Assembly: GCA_964019415.1 (NCBI GenBank)
Contig: OZ025887.1
Span: forward strand, 6,061,950 to 6,125,949
From: Ianthella basta
Lineage: Eukaryota > Porifera > Demospongiae > Verongiida > Ianthellidae
Reading direction: 5' to 3'
Length of the DNA: 64,000 bases
Position numbers and translations under genes: made by a program. Positions 1-24,626 of the stretch are shown here, one piece after another. The notes beneath the pieces were generated by a model. That model searched no databases. It was not told where the DNA came from and saw only the letters and a list, made by a program, of their open reading frames with translations. The first letter of the stretch is position 1. Every line of letters starts with the position of its first letter.

Positions 1-110
1 GTGCATGTGTGCATGTGTGTATGTGTGTGTGTGTGTATACATGTGTGTTTGTGTGTATACATGTGCGTGTGTGTATACATGTGTGTATGTCCGCACGCAC
101 ATGTGTGCAT
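1..110. repeat. Degenerate (TG)n / TACATG simple repeat in BIRC6 intron
   Basis: Mixed GTGTGT and TATACATGTG units run from the window edge to about 110. They lie before the polypyrimidine tract and AG acceptor at 175 of the first visible BIRC6 exon, so this is intronic. Confidence 0.75.
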
Positions 111-175
111 GTACAGTAGGAGTGTGCACCCCTGCAGTGCACTCCAGCTAGGACGATGTTTTCTGTTCTTTGTAG

Positions 176-6856
<6,681 letters not shown>

Positions 6857-7548
6857 TGTGTGTGTCCTCCACTGACTCATTGTGTACATACAACAAACTG
6901 CTTGCTACATTTGCATGTGTTGTGTATTAAATGTGTACTTGTACAGTTTGGGTAATCAGATGCAATTTATATTATTAGGCTATAACCTCTATACATAATA
7001 ATAGTGTTGCTACAGTACATGAATGGTACGCTTGTTATAAAAAGGCACTGGACACATGCATGCATGGCTAAGAAATAACATCATGTAGAATATAGTGTTG
7101 AGGCATGCAGATCTGGGGGCCAGGGTCCAAAGATCAGAGAGTCTTGTCAGATTATATAGCTGGTTGGTAACAAGTGTCAGAATTTTGTTGCTTCCTTAAA
7201 CTGCATGGTCCCAATCACAAAACTACATACCTTATACACCTTAATGACCGAACAGGCACTCTGTTTTGTTTGTACTTGCTTTGTAAAAAAACTGATTCAA
7301 TACAGAAAGTGAAAATTTTTCATTTTCTGCAAAACACTAGCACTTAAAATAGAATCTAAATCACTGACCCATTACACAGACATCATCACCTTTGACATCA
7401 ATAGAACTATTGTTACAAAAAGCAATGACTGATGCACACACATAGTAAGGCATATAAATTGTAGCAACAACACTGTCTACATAACTGTGCACATTAGTAC
7501 ATTGACATAAAAATGGAGAAAGTTGGGTGTGAACATACAGTCCAGTGG
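6857..7548. other. Convergent intergenic region, BIRC6 / PH gene
   Basis: AT-rich 3' flanks of two convergent genes. ATTAAA at 6926-6931 could be the BIRC6 polyadenylation signal. No further ORF or RNA gene was recognised. Confidence 0.6.
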
Positions 7549-8190
7549 TCAGAATTTGATGGAATTCCCTGCATTGTGACAGGCATCAATGATGGCTTGT
7601 CTCCAGTCCAATCCTTCTGCACGAGATTCTGATGAAAAGAAGTAACTGTATAAACAGTACCCAAACATGATGGATGCACACATTGTGACTCACCAGCTCT
7701 GAACTCATAAACTCTTGTTGGAATAGACACCTGAGGGGCAGACAACAGAGGATGCAAATGAGAACAAGTTGAGCTGCAAGTTCACAAGTCAATTGCCACT
7801 TATGGAGCAGTTGTGAGGCTTCTCGGGCTTGCGTCATGCAAACCTACACACATGGACACTAGCTGACAGTGACGTATATACCTGAAAAACGCCTCCTTCG
7901 TGAAATGGTGACACCTCGATGACGTCTCCTAGATTGATACAGCCAGCAGGAGTCGCTTTCTGCAGCGGGCAATAGTGGGAGATGACAAAGCAACCCATTA
8001 TCGCATAGAACAGACGATCTCGCTTACTGGGGGCGATCAGCGGTACGAGCAGCACATATCATCCGTGTCCTCTACTTACCCCTCCCTTAAAGTAGCATAG
8101 CCGTTTATCGTCCAACACGAAGGTCCTCTGCTTCCAGTCTTGGTTCACTTTTCCCCTCTTGTACATCTGGCCCTCCTTCCTAGTGGGCAT
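7549..8190 (-). CDS. Small single PH-domain protein
   Basis: Four minus-strand exons give a protein of about 110 residues that is almost entirely one pleckstrin-homology domain. Exon 1 (8190-8080) starts MPTRKEGQMYKRGKVN and carries the PH beta1-beta2 hallmark, a basic strand then W and RTFVLDD..LCYFK. Exon 2 (AAAGCGACTCC.. to the donor near 7880) gives ATPAGCINLGDVIEVSP. Exon 3 gives VSIPTRVYEFRA, and the last exon (stop TGA at 7549-7551) gives ESRAEGLDWRQAIIDAC, the C-terminal helix with its conserved Trp. PH domains usually bind phosphoinositides or small GTPases; the basic K/R-rich first strands fit lipid binding. I do not recognise a named orthologue. It is divergent from AK7, with start codons 79 bp apart. 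Confidence 0.8.
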
Positions 8191-8269
8191 CTTGTCTATC
8201 TCAGATACGGCTAGACTCTAATGAATCTCATTAACTCAGACGTTTCTATGGAAACTCTGTCTGAGGAAA
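8191..8269. promoter_or_regulatory. Bidirectional promoter, PH gene / AK7
   Basis: Only 79 bp separate the two outward-facing start codons, so both genes must share this control region or have initiation sites within it. No TATA box is seen. Confidence 0.6.
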
Positions 8270-12533
<4,264 letters not shown>

Positions 12534-12638
12534 TCATGTTTTTGATAGGCTCATTCATGTACACACAAGACTCACAAGTGCATGCACCTTATGACACTGT
12601 ATACCTCATTCTATATACACTGCACACATGTAGCACAA

Positions 12639-12644
12639 AATAAA
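12639..12644 (+). terminator. AATAAA polyadenylation signal of AK7
   Basis: AATAAA lies 106 bp after the AK7 stop and only 20 bp before the stop codon of the convergent GMC gene. The two 3' UTRs probably overlap. Confidence 0.6.
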
Positions 12645-12663
12645 GAGTGCTATACTTGGCAAG

Positions 12664-14484
12664 CTAGAGCAGTTTCCAGTCCTCCTTAATCAGGTCTGCA
12701 GCTCTTTCTCCAATCATGATAGTGGGGGCATTGGTGTTCCCAGATGGCTCTACTGGCATCACCGAAGCATCTGCAACCCTCAGTCCACTGATACCCCTCA
12801 CTCGTAGTCGAGGGTCCACCACAGACAAGGGGTCATCTGCAGCACCCATCCTACATGTCCCCACCGGGTGGTAGACAGTTGTTGTAATGTTGCGAATGTA
12901 ATCCAACCAGAACTTGTCTGTGCCAAAGAATCCTTCTGGATATTCATTGCGTGCAAGCATGGAGGTGTTTCCCAGGCTCTTCATTGCAGTTGTGTTCATG
13001 ATTGTCTCGACAGCTCTCATGGCCTTTAGCAGTACCTCCACATCTTCACGCTCCTGCAAATAGTTTGGCTGAATGATAGGGGGGCCGTGGGGATTGTCAG
13101 AGTTGAGGGATATGGTACCCCTACTCTTTGGGTGCAGGAGAATTGGTGCAAGGACAAACCCTTTGTAACGAGAATAATCAAAAGTGGGAAAAAGTGAAGG
13201 GTCAAATCCCAGCTGTCTCTCTCCGTCCTTGCCTCCCAGACCTCCACAGCTGAGTATCTGTACATTGGGCGGAGTATTTGTGTCCATTTCAGTACCTAGA
13301 TCATAGTCGGTATGATAAAAGGCGTGTGCTTCAACAAATGAAACAGACAACGGTCCAGTGCCCAGAGTTAAGTACTGCAGTATAGAGCTCATGGACCGAG
13401 CTGTGGCAACATCAATTGTGGCAGGGACATTTGGATACAATGTTGTGTCCCATACGAAACCAACTGGTGTGAATGTGTGGTCCTGAAGGTTCTCCCCAAC
13501 AGCTGGGAGGTTGTGCACAACAGGGATGCCTGCTTTCCTCAGACTTTCTTCCCGACCCACACCAGACAACATCAGGATGTGGGGTGAGCTGACAGCTCCT
13601 GTCGACAATATCACTTCCTTGTGGGCCAATACTTGGTGAACCATGGAGTCAGCCCCAATGTACTCCACGCCCACTGCCTTCTTGCCCTCAAAAATGACCC
13701 TCTTCACATGCGTGTGGACAGACACAAACAGGTTGGGCCTAGTCCTGGCTGGATGCAGGTAGGCTGTCGCAGTGCTCATCCTCTTGCCTTTGTGTATATT
13801 CTGCTGGGTGTAGAAGAAGCCATAAGGGGAATCCCCATTATAGTCCCTGTTGTGGGGGTAGTGATTGAGTTCTTGGCCAGCGGCTACAAACGCTTGAGCA
13901 GACTGGGTTCTGTAGGATGCATAGCTCACTGTTATTGGACCACTTGATCCCAAGGAGGCATGGTTGTTGGGTGTGGAAATGAACTGTTCCAGTTTTGTAA
14001 AATAGGGCAACACGTCCTTGTAGCCCCACCCCTTGGCCCCCATCCCTTGCCAGGTGTCATAGTCCCCGGGGTGCCCTCGGGCGTATACCAAAGCGTTAAT
14101 AGAACTGGTCCCACCCAGGGTTTTCCCCCGGGGCCAGCGCGATCTGTTGTCGACCATGATACCACAGCATTGGCTCTGTGGCTCCGTTAGATACTGCCAG
14201 TCGACATCTGTCTGTTGGAGGACAGAGTAAGCGAGGGGTATGTGAATAGTGGCGTCCGTGTCGGCCCCTCCGGCCTCCAAAAGCAGCACCGTCACGTTGT
14301 CAGCTTCACTTAGGCGAGCAGCCACTGCGCAACCGGCCGAACCAGCTCCCACGACAATAAAGTCGTATCCATCCTGGCCCTGTGGGTCGTCATATGGAAG
14401 AGTGCGCGGCTCCCACATGAACGCCTGTAGCGCGACAATCGCCGCTGCAAGTTGCAACAGCACCCGTACTGCTGCGGCGGCCAT
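12664..14484 (-). CDS. GMC-family FAD oxidoreductase (choline/glucose dehydrogenase-like), intronless
   Basis: A single 606-residue ORF of normal GMC family length. Residues 1-25 form a hydrophobic leader, a probable signal peptide or anchor. The FAD-binding Rossmann motif follows ([19 protein letters not shown], about residue 40), then the GMC signature 1 region ([19 protein letters not shown]) and signature 2 ([15 protein letters not shown]). The C-terminal substrate half keeps the catalytic His in '[11 protein letters not shown]' and the Asn in '[11 protein letters not shown]'. It is therefore a complete flavoenzyme expected to oxidise an alcohol or sugar; whether choline, glucose or another alcohol cannot be told from sequence. 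The leader argues for secretion or a membrane location over cytosol. It has no intron while its neighbours have many, as seen for several insect and other invertebrate GMC genes. The start at 14484 is the first Met before the hydrophobic leader. It is head-to-head with EXO1. Confidence 0.93.
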   Translation of the reverse strand: MAAAAVRVLLQLAAAIVALQAFMWEPRTLPYDDPQGQDGYDFIVVGAGSAGCAVAARLSEADNVTVLLLEAGGADTDATIHIPLAYSVLQQTDVDWQYLTEPQSQCCGIMVDNRSRWPRGKTLGGTSSINALVYARGHPGDYDTWQGMGAKGWGYKDVLPYFTKLEQFISTPNNHASLGSSGPITVSYASYRTQSAQAFVAAGQELNHYPHNRDYNGDSPYGFFYTQQNIHKGKRMSTATAYLHPARTRPNLFVSVHTHVKRVIFEGKKAVGVEYIGADSMVHQVLAHKEVILSTGAVSSPHILMLSGVGREESLRKAGIPVVHNLPAVGENLQDHTFTPVGFVWDTTLYPNVPATIDVATARSMSSILQYLTLGTGPLSVSFVEAHAFYHTDYDLGTEMDTNTPPNVQILSCGGLGGKDGERQLGFDPSLFPTFDYSRYKGFVLAPILLHPKSRGTISLNSDNPHGPPIIQPNYLQEREDVEVLLKAMRAVETIMNTTAMKSLGNTSMLARNEYPEGFFGTDKFWLDYIRNITTTVYHPVGTCRMGAADDPLSVVDPRLRVRGISGLRVADASVMPVEPSGNTNAPTIMIGERAADLIKEDWKLL

Positions 14485-14629
14485 ATTCCTGCAAACGGCA
14501 CGTGCACAGAAGGTGGGGCAGTGCGCGGGAAACTGGCGGTACGGTAACCTAACAACCAGCGATTTCAGAAGAACTATAGAAATTTGTATAGTGAATCATT
14601 TATTTTACGACTCAAGCCTGCGTACTGTG
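14485..14629. promoter_or_regulatory. Bidirectional promoter, GMC oxidoreductase / EXO1
   Basis: A 145-bp gap between divergent start codons. No TATA box was recognised. Confidence 0.55.
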
Positions 14630-18536
<3,907 letters not shown>

Positions 18537-18825
18537 GCACCGGTGTCCCTTCAGTGCAGTGGTGCATGGTCTCTGGAGCTCTCTCCATCACTCGAGCTCA
18601 ATGCATCATCGTTACTGCTTCTGTTACACGTGTAGGGAAGGCCTGAAGAGAAGCTGATACAACTCGAGCGGGACTAAGTGCAGTAATGGCCCAATATCAC
18701 TCCCAGGATGCATGTCCTACCAATCATGTGACAGTCATGTGACTTGAAATGTTGCACAATGTCATGCAAATAATGGATTCAAGCAATGTTAAAACAGCAT
18801 GCACAACGCATCATTCTACAAAATG

Positions 18826-19785
18826 TCATGGTAGACTTGTTTCCATGTCAGTTGTTGGCTCTTGTTCTGTCTCTATGGGAAGTGATGGTTCTTCTACGTC
18901 AAAGTAAGCATCTAGCTCATCCCACTCCTTCACCTTCGACACATCATAGTCAGGATTCTCATCAACCTGGGAATAGTCAAAATCCACGTCACCACCTCCA
19001 AGGAAATTGCACTGCATCACCTGAAGGAATTCATTTTGGAGCATTTTCTTCTCACGGTAGGCCACGTCTGGCCTATCGCTCAGCTGGATGTTTGGAACTC
19101 CTATGCTCTCAGGTTGAGCATGGCTGCTGTCATCACTGCATTCTTCATCCTCATGCATGCTGCTTTCTCCATCAGACTCATCATCACTCTCCTCCAGTGC
19201 AGCATTCTCTGTCTCCACCTGTTCTACTAGTCGCCTGTTTCGACGGTCAATGTCAGCCTGCTGAAGGAGACGAGCAGAGAGGAGTACCTCTGAAGACCGA
19301 CAATCAGTTGCCTCCCTTTCATCTCGTGACAGGTACTGCCCAATGTAGTGCTCATAAGAAAGCGGGTCCCTCATTCGCATCTCTTCCTCGTCGAAGTAGG
19401 TTCCCCGCTCTTTCAGCTGTTCCATGTGGACAAAGCGCCTGTTTCGTATCATTGTCTGTTTCTTCTTCGGATCCAGTGTATGCCGCAGGTCCTTCAGTCT
19501 CTGCTTCACCTCGTAGTCCTCCACATTGTCAAAGTAAGTCAAGTGTCCGGTGTCCAGTACTCGCCCGAAACGCATCAGAAAAGCTCCCGGCTTGCTTGTG
19601 AGTAGGCTGGAGAGATGGGCAAACTTCTCTTCAATAGTCAAGTCAGGCTCGTCCTTCTGTTGGCTCATTATCGTGGCATTAGAATGCACCACTCGCATCA
19701 CTACACACTCTGCAAAAGGATCAATGCGATTCTCCTCCACTACCTCCTGCATTGAAATTTCACCATTCGTAGCCTTCGCAGCCAT
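18826..19785 (-). CDS. CCDC97: CCDC97 homologue, SF3B-associated coiled-coil protein, intronless
   Basis: A 319-residue single-exon ORF that starts MAAKATNGEISMQEVV. I chose this start because the ATG at 19783-19785 lies in a GCACAAAATGGCTGC context facing MED6. The core 'GAFLMRFGRVLDTGHLTYFD' followed by 'RRFVHMEQLKERGTYFDEEEMR' and 'DPLSYEHYIGQYLS' is the conserved CCDC97 (DUF2052) domain. The rest is acidic with predicted helix ('RRNRRLVEQVETENAALEE'), and the end is negatively charged. CCDC97 has been reported with the SF3B part of the U2 snRNP; I infer a nuclear splicing role from the family. It is convergent with EXO1 and divergent from MED6, 69 bp between starts. Confidence 0.92.
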   Translation of the reverse strand: MAAKATNGEISMQEVVEENRIDPFAECVVMRVVHSNATIMSQQKDEPDLTIEEKFAHLSSLLTSKPGAFLMRFGRVLDTGHLTYFDNVEDYEVKQRLKDLRHTLDPKKKQTMIRNRRFVHMEQLKERGTYFDEEEMRMRDPLSYEHYIGQYLSRDEREATDCRSSEVLLSARLLQQADIDRRNRRLVEQVETENAALEESDDESDGESSMHEDEECSDDSSHAQPESIGVPNIQLSDRPDVAYREKKMLQNEFLQVMQCNFLGGGDVDFDYSQVDENPDYDVSKVKEWDELDAYFDVEEPSLPIETEQEPTTDMETSLP

Positions 19786-19854
19786 TTTGTGCTGCGAACC
19801 ACGCCTACATAAACAAAGGGGCTTCCTCACGCCCACGCCCCTTTGACCGAAAAG
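19786..19854. promoter_or_regulatory. Bidirectional promoter, CCDC97 / MED6
   Basis: Just 69 bp lie between the two start codons, the tightest divergent pair in the window. Confidence 0.6.
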
Positions 19855-21658
19855 ATGGACGGCACACCGGAGAATCAACTCCATTTGTCGTGGAGCGACA
19901 GCGCGTGGCTCCCAATACTGAACCAACAGAATGTGTTGGACTACTTCTGTCAACGGAGCAACCCCTTCTACGACCGAACTTGTAACAACGAAATAATCAA
20001 GATGCAGAAACAGGAGAGCTCTCAGCTACAGTACGTACCACGCGAATAGAAGGATAGTAGAGCGTATTGATTACTCATTCTGTACGCTTGCTGTCTGGGG
20101 TAGACACATGTGTGTGCATGTGTGACTTGAGGTCACATGACAGGTTTGTTTGTTTGTTTTAGAAACATGAAAGGGATGGAGTATGTCCTCCTGCATGTGA
20201 TGGAACCAGTTCTCTATGTCATTAGGAAGAACTACAGGCAGGGGCCGGATAAGTGTGAGCCATTAATGGGTTCACAGTGCATTCTTTATTGCGCATGAGA
20301 ACTCTGTCACGACCACTCATCTGACATCTGTTTGGCTATCTGCGTGTCACTGTGCTGTTTGATTGGCTGTCTGTGTGTAGTGTCGCCAGTCGCCGACTAT
20401 TACATTCTGGCAGGAACTGTGTACCAGTGCCCAGACCTCAAGTCTGTGCTGAACTCTCGATTGGTGAGCGCATTGTTTGCCCACTAATGCTGCAGTATCA
20501 CACACTTATGACCAAGTGCAAGATTATGATTCCAAGTCTTTCTTTGCCACTGCTGCCTCTGCTGACCCAGTGGCCATCTAAAGAGGGTGCTTGCTGTAGA
20601 CATCAGTCCTGTGCATCATCCGTTATTCGCTTCTCTTTTTTGTCTTCTAGCTCTCCTCTCTACATCTGGTAGACTCTGCATTTGATGAAGGTGAGTGAGC
20701 TTGTTTGTGATGAGCCATGTGTAGGCACTTAACTACCTTGAGCACAGTCTGTGTGCTACTTCTTTGTAGTGTTCTCCTATGCAAGATACCACCCAACAAA
20801 GGGACATTACTGGGAATTCCCCACAGATATGCAATCAGGTATGTATATACAGGCAGTGCACACCCACATGGTATGTAGTGCACAGCTGCACTTCCTCCAC
20901 TCTCGACTATTGTTCTCATGCTCGCACACATGCACACGCACACACACACACACGCACGCACACACATGCATGCACACAGGTGCTAGTAAGCTGACTGCCA
21001 CTCAGTCACTGGTACAGGAGCCAAGTGACTCACAGTGCAAACGTGTTGAGAAGCTGTTCTTGAAACTTGTTGAAAAATATCCCTACAAAGCCTTAGCTAG
21101 TAAGGTGGGTGGAGTGCCAAACATGGTGCTTGGATACTATTTGCATTCTGTTTGGCTATTGTTCTTGGGCATTGGATGAATATCACCGTATTCATCTTCC
21201 TTCTTCCGCAGGATGGAGGAAAACCAGTTTCAGGTGAGTTGCACAGTTGAATACTAAACGTACCCACAGCTTGAATGTGTGTGTGTGGGGATTGTGTGTT
21301 AGCAATCTACATCCTGATCATCTGACCATCCATCTGATATGGACTGCACAATACAGCCCCGCCACGAGCTGTGGGAAGAGGGTGCCAACAATGCAGGTGG
21401 TTCCTACTCCACTGCAGACCTTCTACCAATGGGAAACAGCATCATTCTACTATTGTTTGTGTGTGTGCACATATTGTATGTGTGAAGTGTGTCTAATGGA
21501 CAGTGTGTTCACTTGCATCCATCTGCCTCTTGCTCATCTCTACAGCGGATAGCGCTGATCAAGCCGAGAAGTCTACTGGAGTACAACAACAAGGAACAAA
21601 GAGACAGCCACCTTCCTCCACAGAGGGAGACAGCGAGGCCAAGCGGAAGAAGACGTGA
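19855..21658 (+). CDS. MED6: Mediator complex subunit 6
   Basis: MED6 is a head-module subunit of Mediator, which bridges transcription factors and RNA polymerase II. Exon 1 (from 19855) reads [21 protein letters not shown] and [17 protein letters not shown], the strongest MED6 signature. The next exons give '[19 protein letters not shown]' (from 20161), '[19 protein letters not shown]' (from about 20382), '[13 protein letters not shown]', and '[14 protein letters not shown]' (from 20768). They are followed by an exon at about 20980 with the C-terminal helices '[17 protein letters not shown]'. The end is a basic tail, SEAKRKKT, with TGA at 21656-21658. The exon at about 21230 and the one near 21360 are less certain. 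ATTAAA at 21785 may be its polyadenylation signal. Confidence 0.95.
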
Positions 21659-21839
21659 TGCAAATAAACAGCTATGTACATCCCACTTCCCAAACATTCC
21701 ATCAGTGAACCTGTTTTATGAGCTTTCGCCCACAGCACACACTCACGGATGACTCTTCACTACACTCTGCACTATGTACTGAGCATTAAAACCAAAAAAA
21801 ACCTACACATTACGAAGACACATGCATTGCATGACACTG

Positions 21840-22955
21840 TCACAACTCATCGTGGTCAAAGTCCTCTTCCTCTTCCTCCTCAAACCATGACGGTTCTTTC
21901 TTAAATCCTTTCTTCTTCTGTCGTTTAAACTTTCTCATGAATGTGTCGTAAGCTTTTTGTATTTCAATAAACTTCTCCTGTGCACTCGCCTTGTCCTTGG
22001 CGTGGTCTGGATGCCACACCCTCACTAACTCCCGATACCGTCTCTTCACTTCTTGCTCAGTAGACGTCACACTCACATTCAACACACCAGCAGCCCAGTC
22101 AGTACCCGAGCGTTCAGATATGTTGTACAAGTCATCTGCTAGCCCCTCCCACCCATGCTGCCAGAGATGGTCCAAAAGTGTCCAGAACTCTTCTTTGAAG
22201 TGCTTCCAGGCCTCAGATCGCAGCAGGTTCTCCAATGCATCACGCAGGAGAATTGTCTCTCCATCATTCGTCTCAATGGTGGCATTGTGGTACAGAAATG
22301 AAGATGTGAGGGAGGACAGGATGAGGACACCAAGGACAACTCTCCAAAACCGCAGACAGCAGCCGGGGCGAACAGGCTTGCTCTTGGGGTCCACATATCC
22401 CCAAAACAACACCATTATGAGCAAGGGCTGTAGCCACATCCACGTTACGATATTGTATTCAGCAACCTGCAACCACCCGAACACAATCTCCCCAACATAG
22501 GCCAAGCCGAGGAGCGGGAGGAAGGCACACTGGCGCATACCGATGTTGGCTATGCTGTACGTCCCGAAGGCGGTGCCCAGAGGCGCCAGGACCACAGCGA
22601 GCACCTTGGCCCACGTGTCCGACTCCAATGACTGCTCTGGGATGGCCCAGAGCACGAAGCCGCGGTAGTAGTTCGCCAGTATGGCCATCGCAAAGTAGCG
22701 AACACAATTCTTCCACGGCTTGGGCCACTTGTGGTATGTTACCTCCGCAAGATACAAGTTGTCGTACTCTTTATTGCGCCTGGACTCGTTCAGGAATCGC
22801 GGGATACACCACAGGTCACGGACATAACCCACTACGAACCCCGCCATTGTAGTCAGCATGAGGAATCCGTGAAGGTCCCTTCTCATGTAGAAGTGGTGCA
22901 TCCCGAACCACCCCAGAGGAGGTAGCCATAGGAGGTAAGCCAGTAGCACATTCAT
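21840..22955 (-). CDS. DNAJC22: DNAJC22 (TM2 domain plus C-terminal J domain), intronless
   Basis: A 371-residue intronless ORF. The N-terminus is a TM2-type hairpin (LLAYLLWLPPLGWFGMHHFYMRR .. GFLMLTTMAGFVVGYVRDLW), followed by about five more hydrophobic segments up to residue 230. The C-terminal J domain (about residues 290-345) keeps the HPD tripeptide in 'RVWHPDHAKDK', which stimulates Hsp70 ATPase. The end is a Lys-rich stretch and an acidic tail (EEEEEEDFDHDEL). A multipass membrane protein with a terminal J domain is the DNAJC22 architecture; the Drosophila counterpart Wurst acts in clathrin-mediated endocytosis, which suggests but does not prove the role here. The start at 22955 gives the family's short cytosolic N-terminus. 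Confidence 0.93.
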   Translation of the reverse strand: MNVLLAYLLWLPPLGWFGMHHFYMRRDLHGFLMLTTMAGFVVGYVRDLWCIPRFLNESRRNKEYDNLYLAEVTYHKWPKPWKNCVRYFAMAILANYYRGFVLWAIPEQSLESDTWAKVLAVVLAPLGTAFGTYSIANIGMRQCAFLPLLGLAYVGEIVFGWLQVAEYNIVTWMWLQPLLIMVLFWGYVDPKSKPVRPGCCLRFWRVVLGVLILSSLTSSFLYHNATIETNDGETILLRDALENLLRSEAWKHFKEEFWTLLDHLWQHGWEGLADDLYNISERSGTDWAAGVLNVSVTSTEQEVKRRYRELVRVWHPDHAKDKASAQEKFIEIQKAYDTFMRKFKRQKKKGFKKEPSWFEEEEEEDFDHDEL

Positions 22956-23099
22956 CCTTGCTCAGCGAGTATGATTGCACGCAGAGCAACCAGCAGGGTC
23001 ACAGAAATGGCGGTAAAGAACCTGGATGGGGTTTTCCAAGGACGGTATCACGTGTACGTCACGTGATGAATGAAGCAGCGTATATAATGTATACCATCT

Positions 23100-23612
23100 T
23101 GTAACAGGAGAGACCTTCCCGCAGAGTAGCGCCAACACGGATGAGGGAGCAAGACTGGATGTGAAAGCGCAAAACTTTTGGGATAGCAGTAGGAGTAGTG
23201 CATACTTCGACGTAAGAGTGTTTAACTCACACGCACCCTCCAACTGCAAAACGTCTACTGCAGCCTGCTACCGGAAGCATGAGCTCGAGAAGAGAAGGGC
23301 GTACGAACGGAGGATCCTTGAAGTAGAGAATGGCTCTTTCACTCCCATTGTCCTGTCAACGAGTGGTGGATGGGGGCCGTCAGCTACTGTAGCCTTCAGG
23401 AAGCTTGCTGGCCTTCTATCGGTCAAGCACACCCAGCCTTACAGCACAACTCTGGGATTCATGCGGTGCAAGATTGCTTTCTCCCTCCTCGATTCCACTA
23501 TCATGTGCCTCCGAGGAGCCAAATCGTCATTCCACAGTCCCGCCCCAACACGATTGGTGGACAGGACCAGCCGTTGGACCTCATTGCGAGTGAGGCCCGG
23601 CTGTTCACCTGA
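23100..23612 (+). pseudogene. Retroelement ORF fragment (C-terminal domain of an RT polyprotein)
   Basis: An open stretch in frame with the ATG at 23161, also open upstream (ANTDEGARLDVKAQNFW), reads FDVRVFNSHAPSN, ACYRKHELEKRRAYERRI, and EVENGSFTPIVLSTSGGWG. This pattern recurs at the C-terminus of reverse-transcriptase polyproteins in many marine-invertebrate retroelements. No RT catalytic core, LTR or target-site duplication is seen, so this is a 3' remnant. It lies between two minus-strand genes. Confidence is high for the family pattern and low for the exact element type. Confidence 0.75.
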
Positions 23613-24626
23613 CTGACGATTAGCTTGTACTGTCTACTGCCATGAAAAGTGCTTTCATGTAACAAGATATTATATTATTATTTCTATTTATTATTAAGAT
23701 ATTATATTATTGTTTCTCTGTGCGTTTATGTAAATATTGTACCACAGGCAGTGCGTATGTGTGCCTGATTATTATGATGCTGCAACAGTACATAATGTAT
23801 ACCTGACGTAGTGACCTGGCGTTTGTACTTTAGTGACCTTTAGTGACCTGGTGTATGTACTTTGTGACCTTTAGTGACCTGACGTATGTAATTTAGTGAC
23901 CTGGCTCATGTACTTTAGTGACCTCATGTATGTACTTTAGTGACCTGACGGATGTACTTTAGTGACCTGGCGTATGTAATCTAGTGACCTGATGCATGTA
24001 ATTTAGTGACCTGATGTATGTAATTTAGCGACCTGACGAATGTACTTTAGTGACCTAGCGTATGTAATTTAGCGACCTGATGGATGTGCTCTAGTGACCT
24101 GTCGTATGTACTTTAGTGACCTGGCGTAGTGACCTGGCGATACTTTAGTGACCTGGTGTATGTAGTTTAGTGACCTGGTGAATGTACCTTAGTGACCAAG
24201 TGGATGTACACTGGTAACATAGTGGGTCAATGTACATACACCATAGTGAGATTCCTTTCCCCATGGACCCACTATGCTTGGCTAAGTTTCTTGTAATTTA
24301 CCAAAGACAGTCACACACTTGCTAAATGGTAACACCCATGCAGCAGTTATTAGTGTTATAGGAATGAGTGTACATTTAACTGCTGAACAAGCAAATTGCA
24401 TTTCTTAAATTAAGCATTAATTGCACTGAACACTTGCATATTTAGTGTGTACATGCATTAAGAATTCTCCTGCTACATCAACTCCTGTGTGACCATGCAT
24501 GCCACTTTCAGCAGATCTGCTGGTTCATCATGCAGACAAGACATACAAATATCTTCTTTTCCAGAGATACAAAATTAACAAATTCAATACTGAGTCCCCT
24601 ACATGTATTCAGCCACACAAATGGAT
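23613..24626. other. Intergenic region between retroelement relic and SMG6 3' end
   Basis: Holds an AT-rich stretch (23660-23720, TATTATTAT-type), the 22-bp minisatellite at 23800-24215, and the likely SMG6 3' UTR. No other gene was recognised. Confidence 0.6.
23800..24215. repeat. 22-bp minisatellite, TTTAGTGACCTG-type
   Basis: About 18 diverged copies of GTGACCTGGCGTATGTACTTTA. The core GTGACCT is nearly invariant and the GYGTATGTA half varies. It is the only sizeable array that lies outside a gene. Confidence 0.85.

Noticed and set aside
12664..14484. Bacterial contamination as source of the intronless GMC gene
   Set aside because: It lies between intron-rich animal genes with shared short promoters and has similar base composition; lack of introns alone is not evidence.
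18786..19601. Plus-strand 271-codon open frame
   Set aside because: Shadow of CCDC97 on the opposite strand; the minus-strand frame carries the conserved domain.
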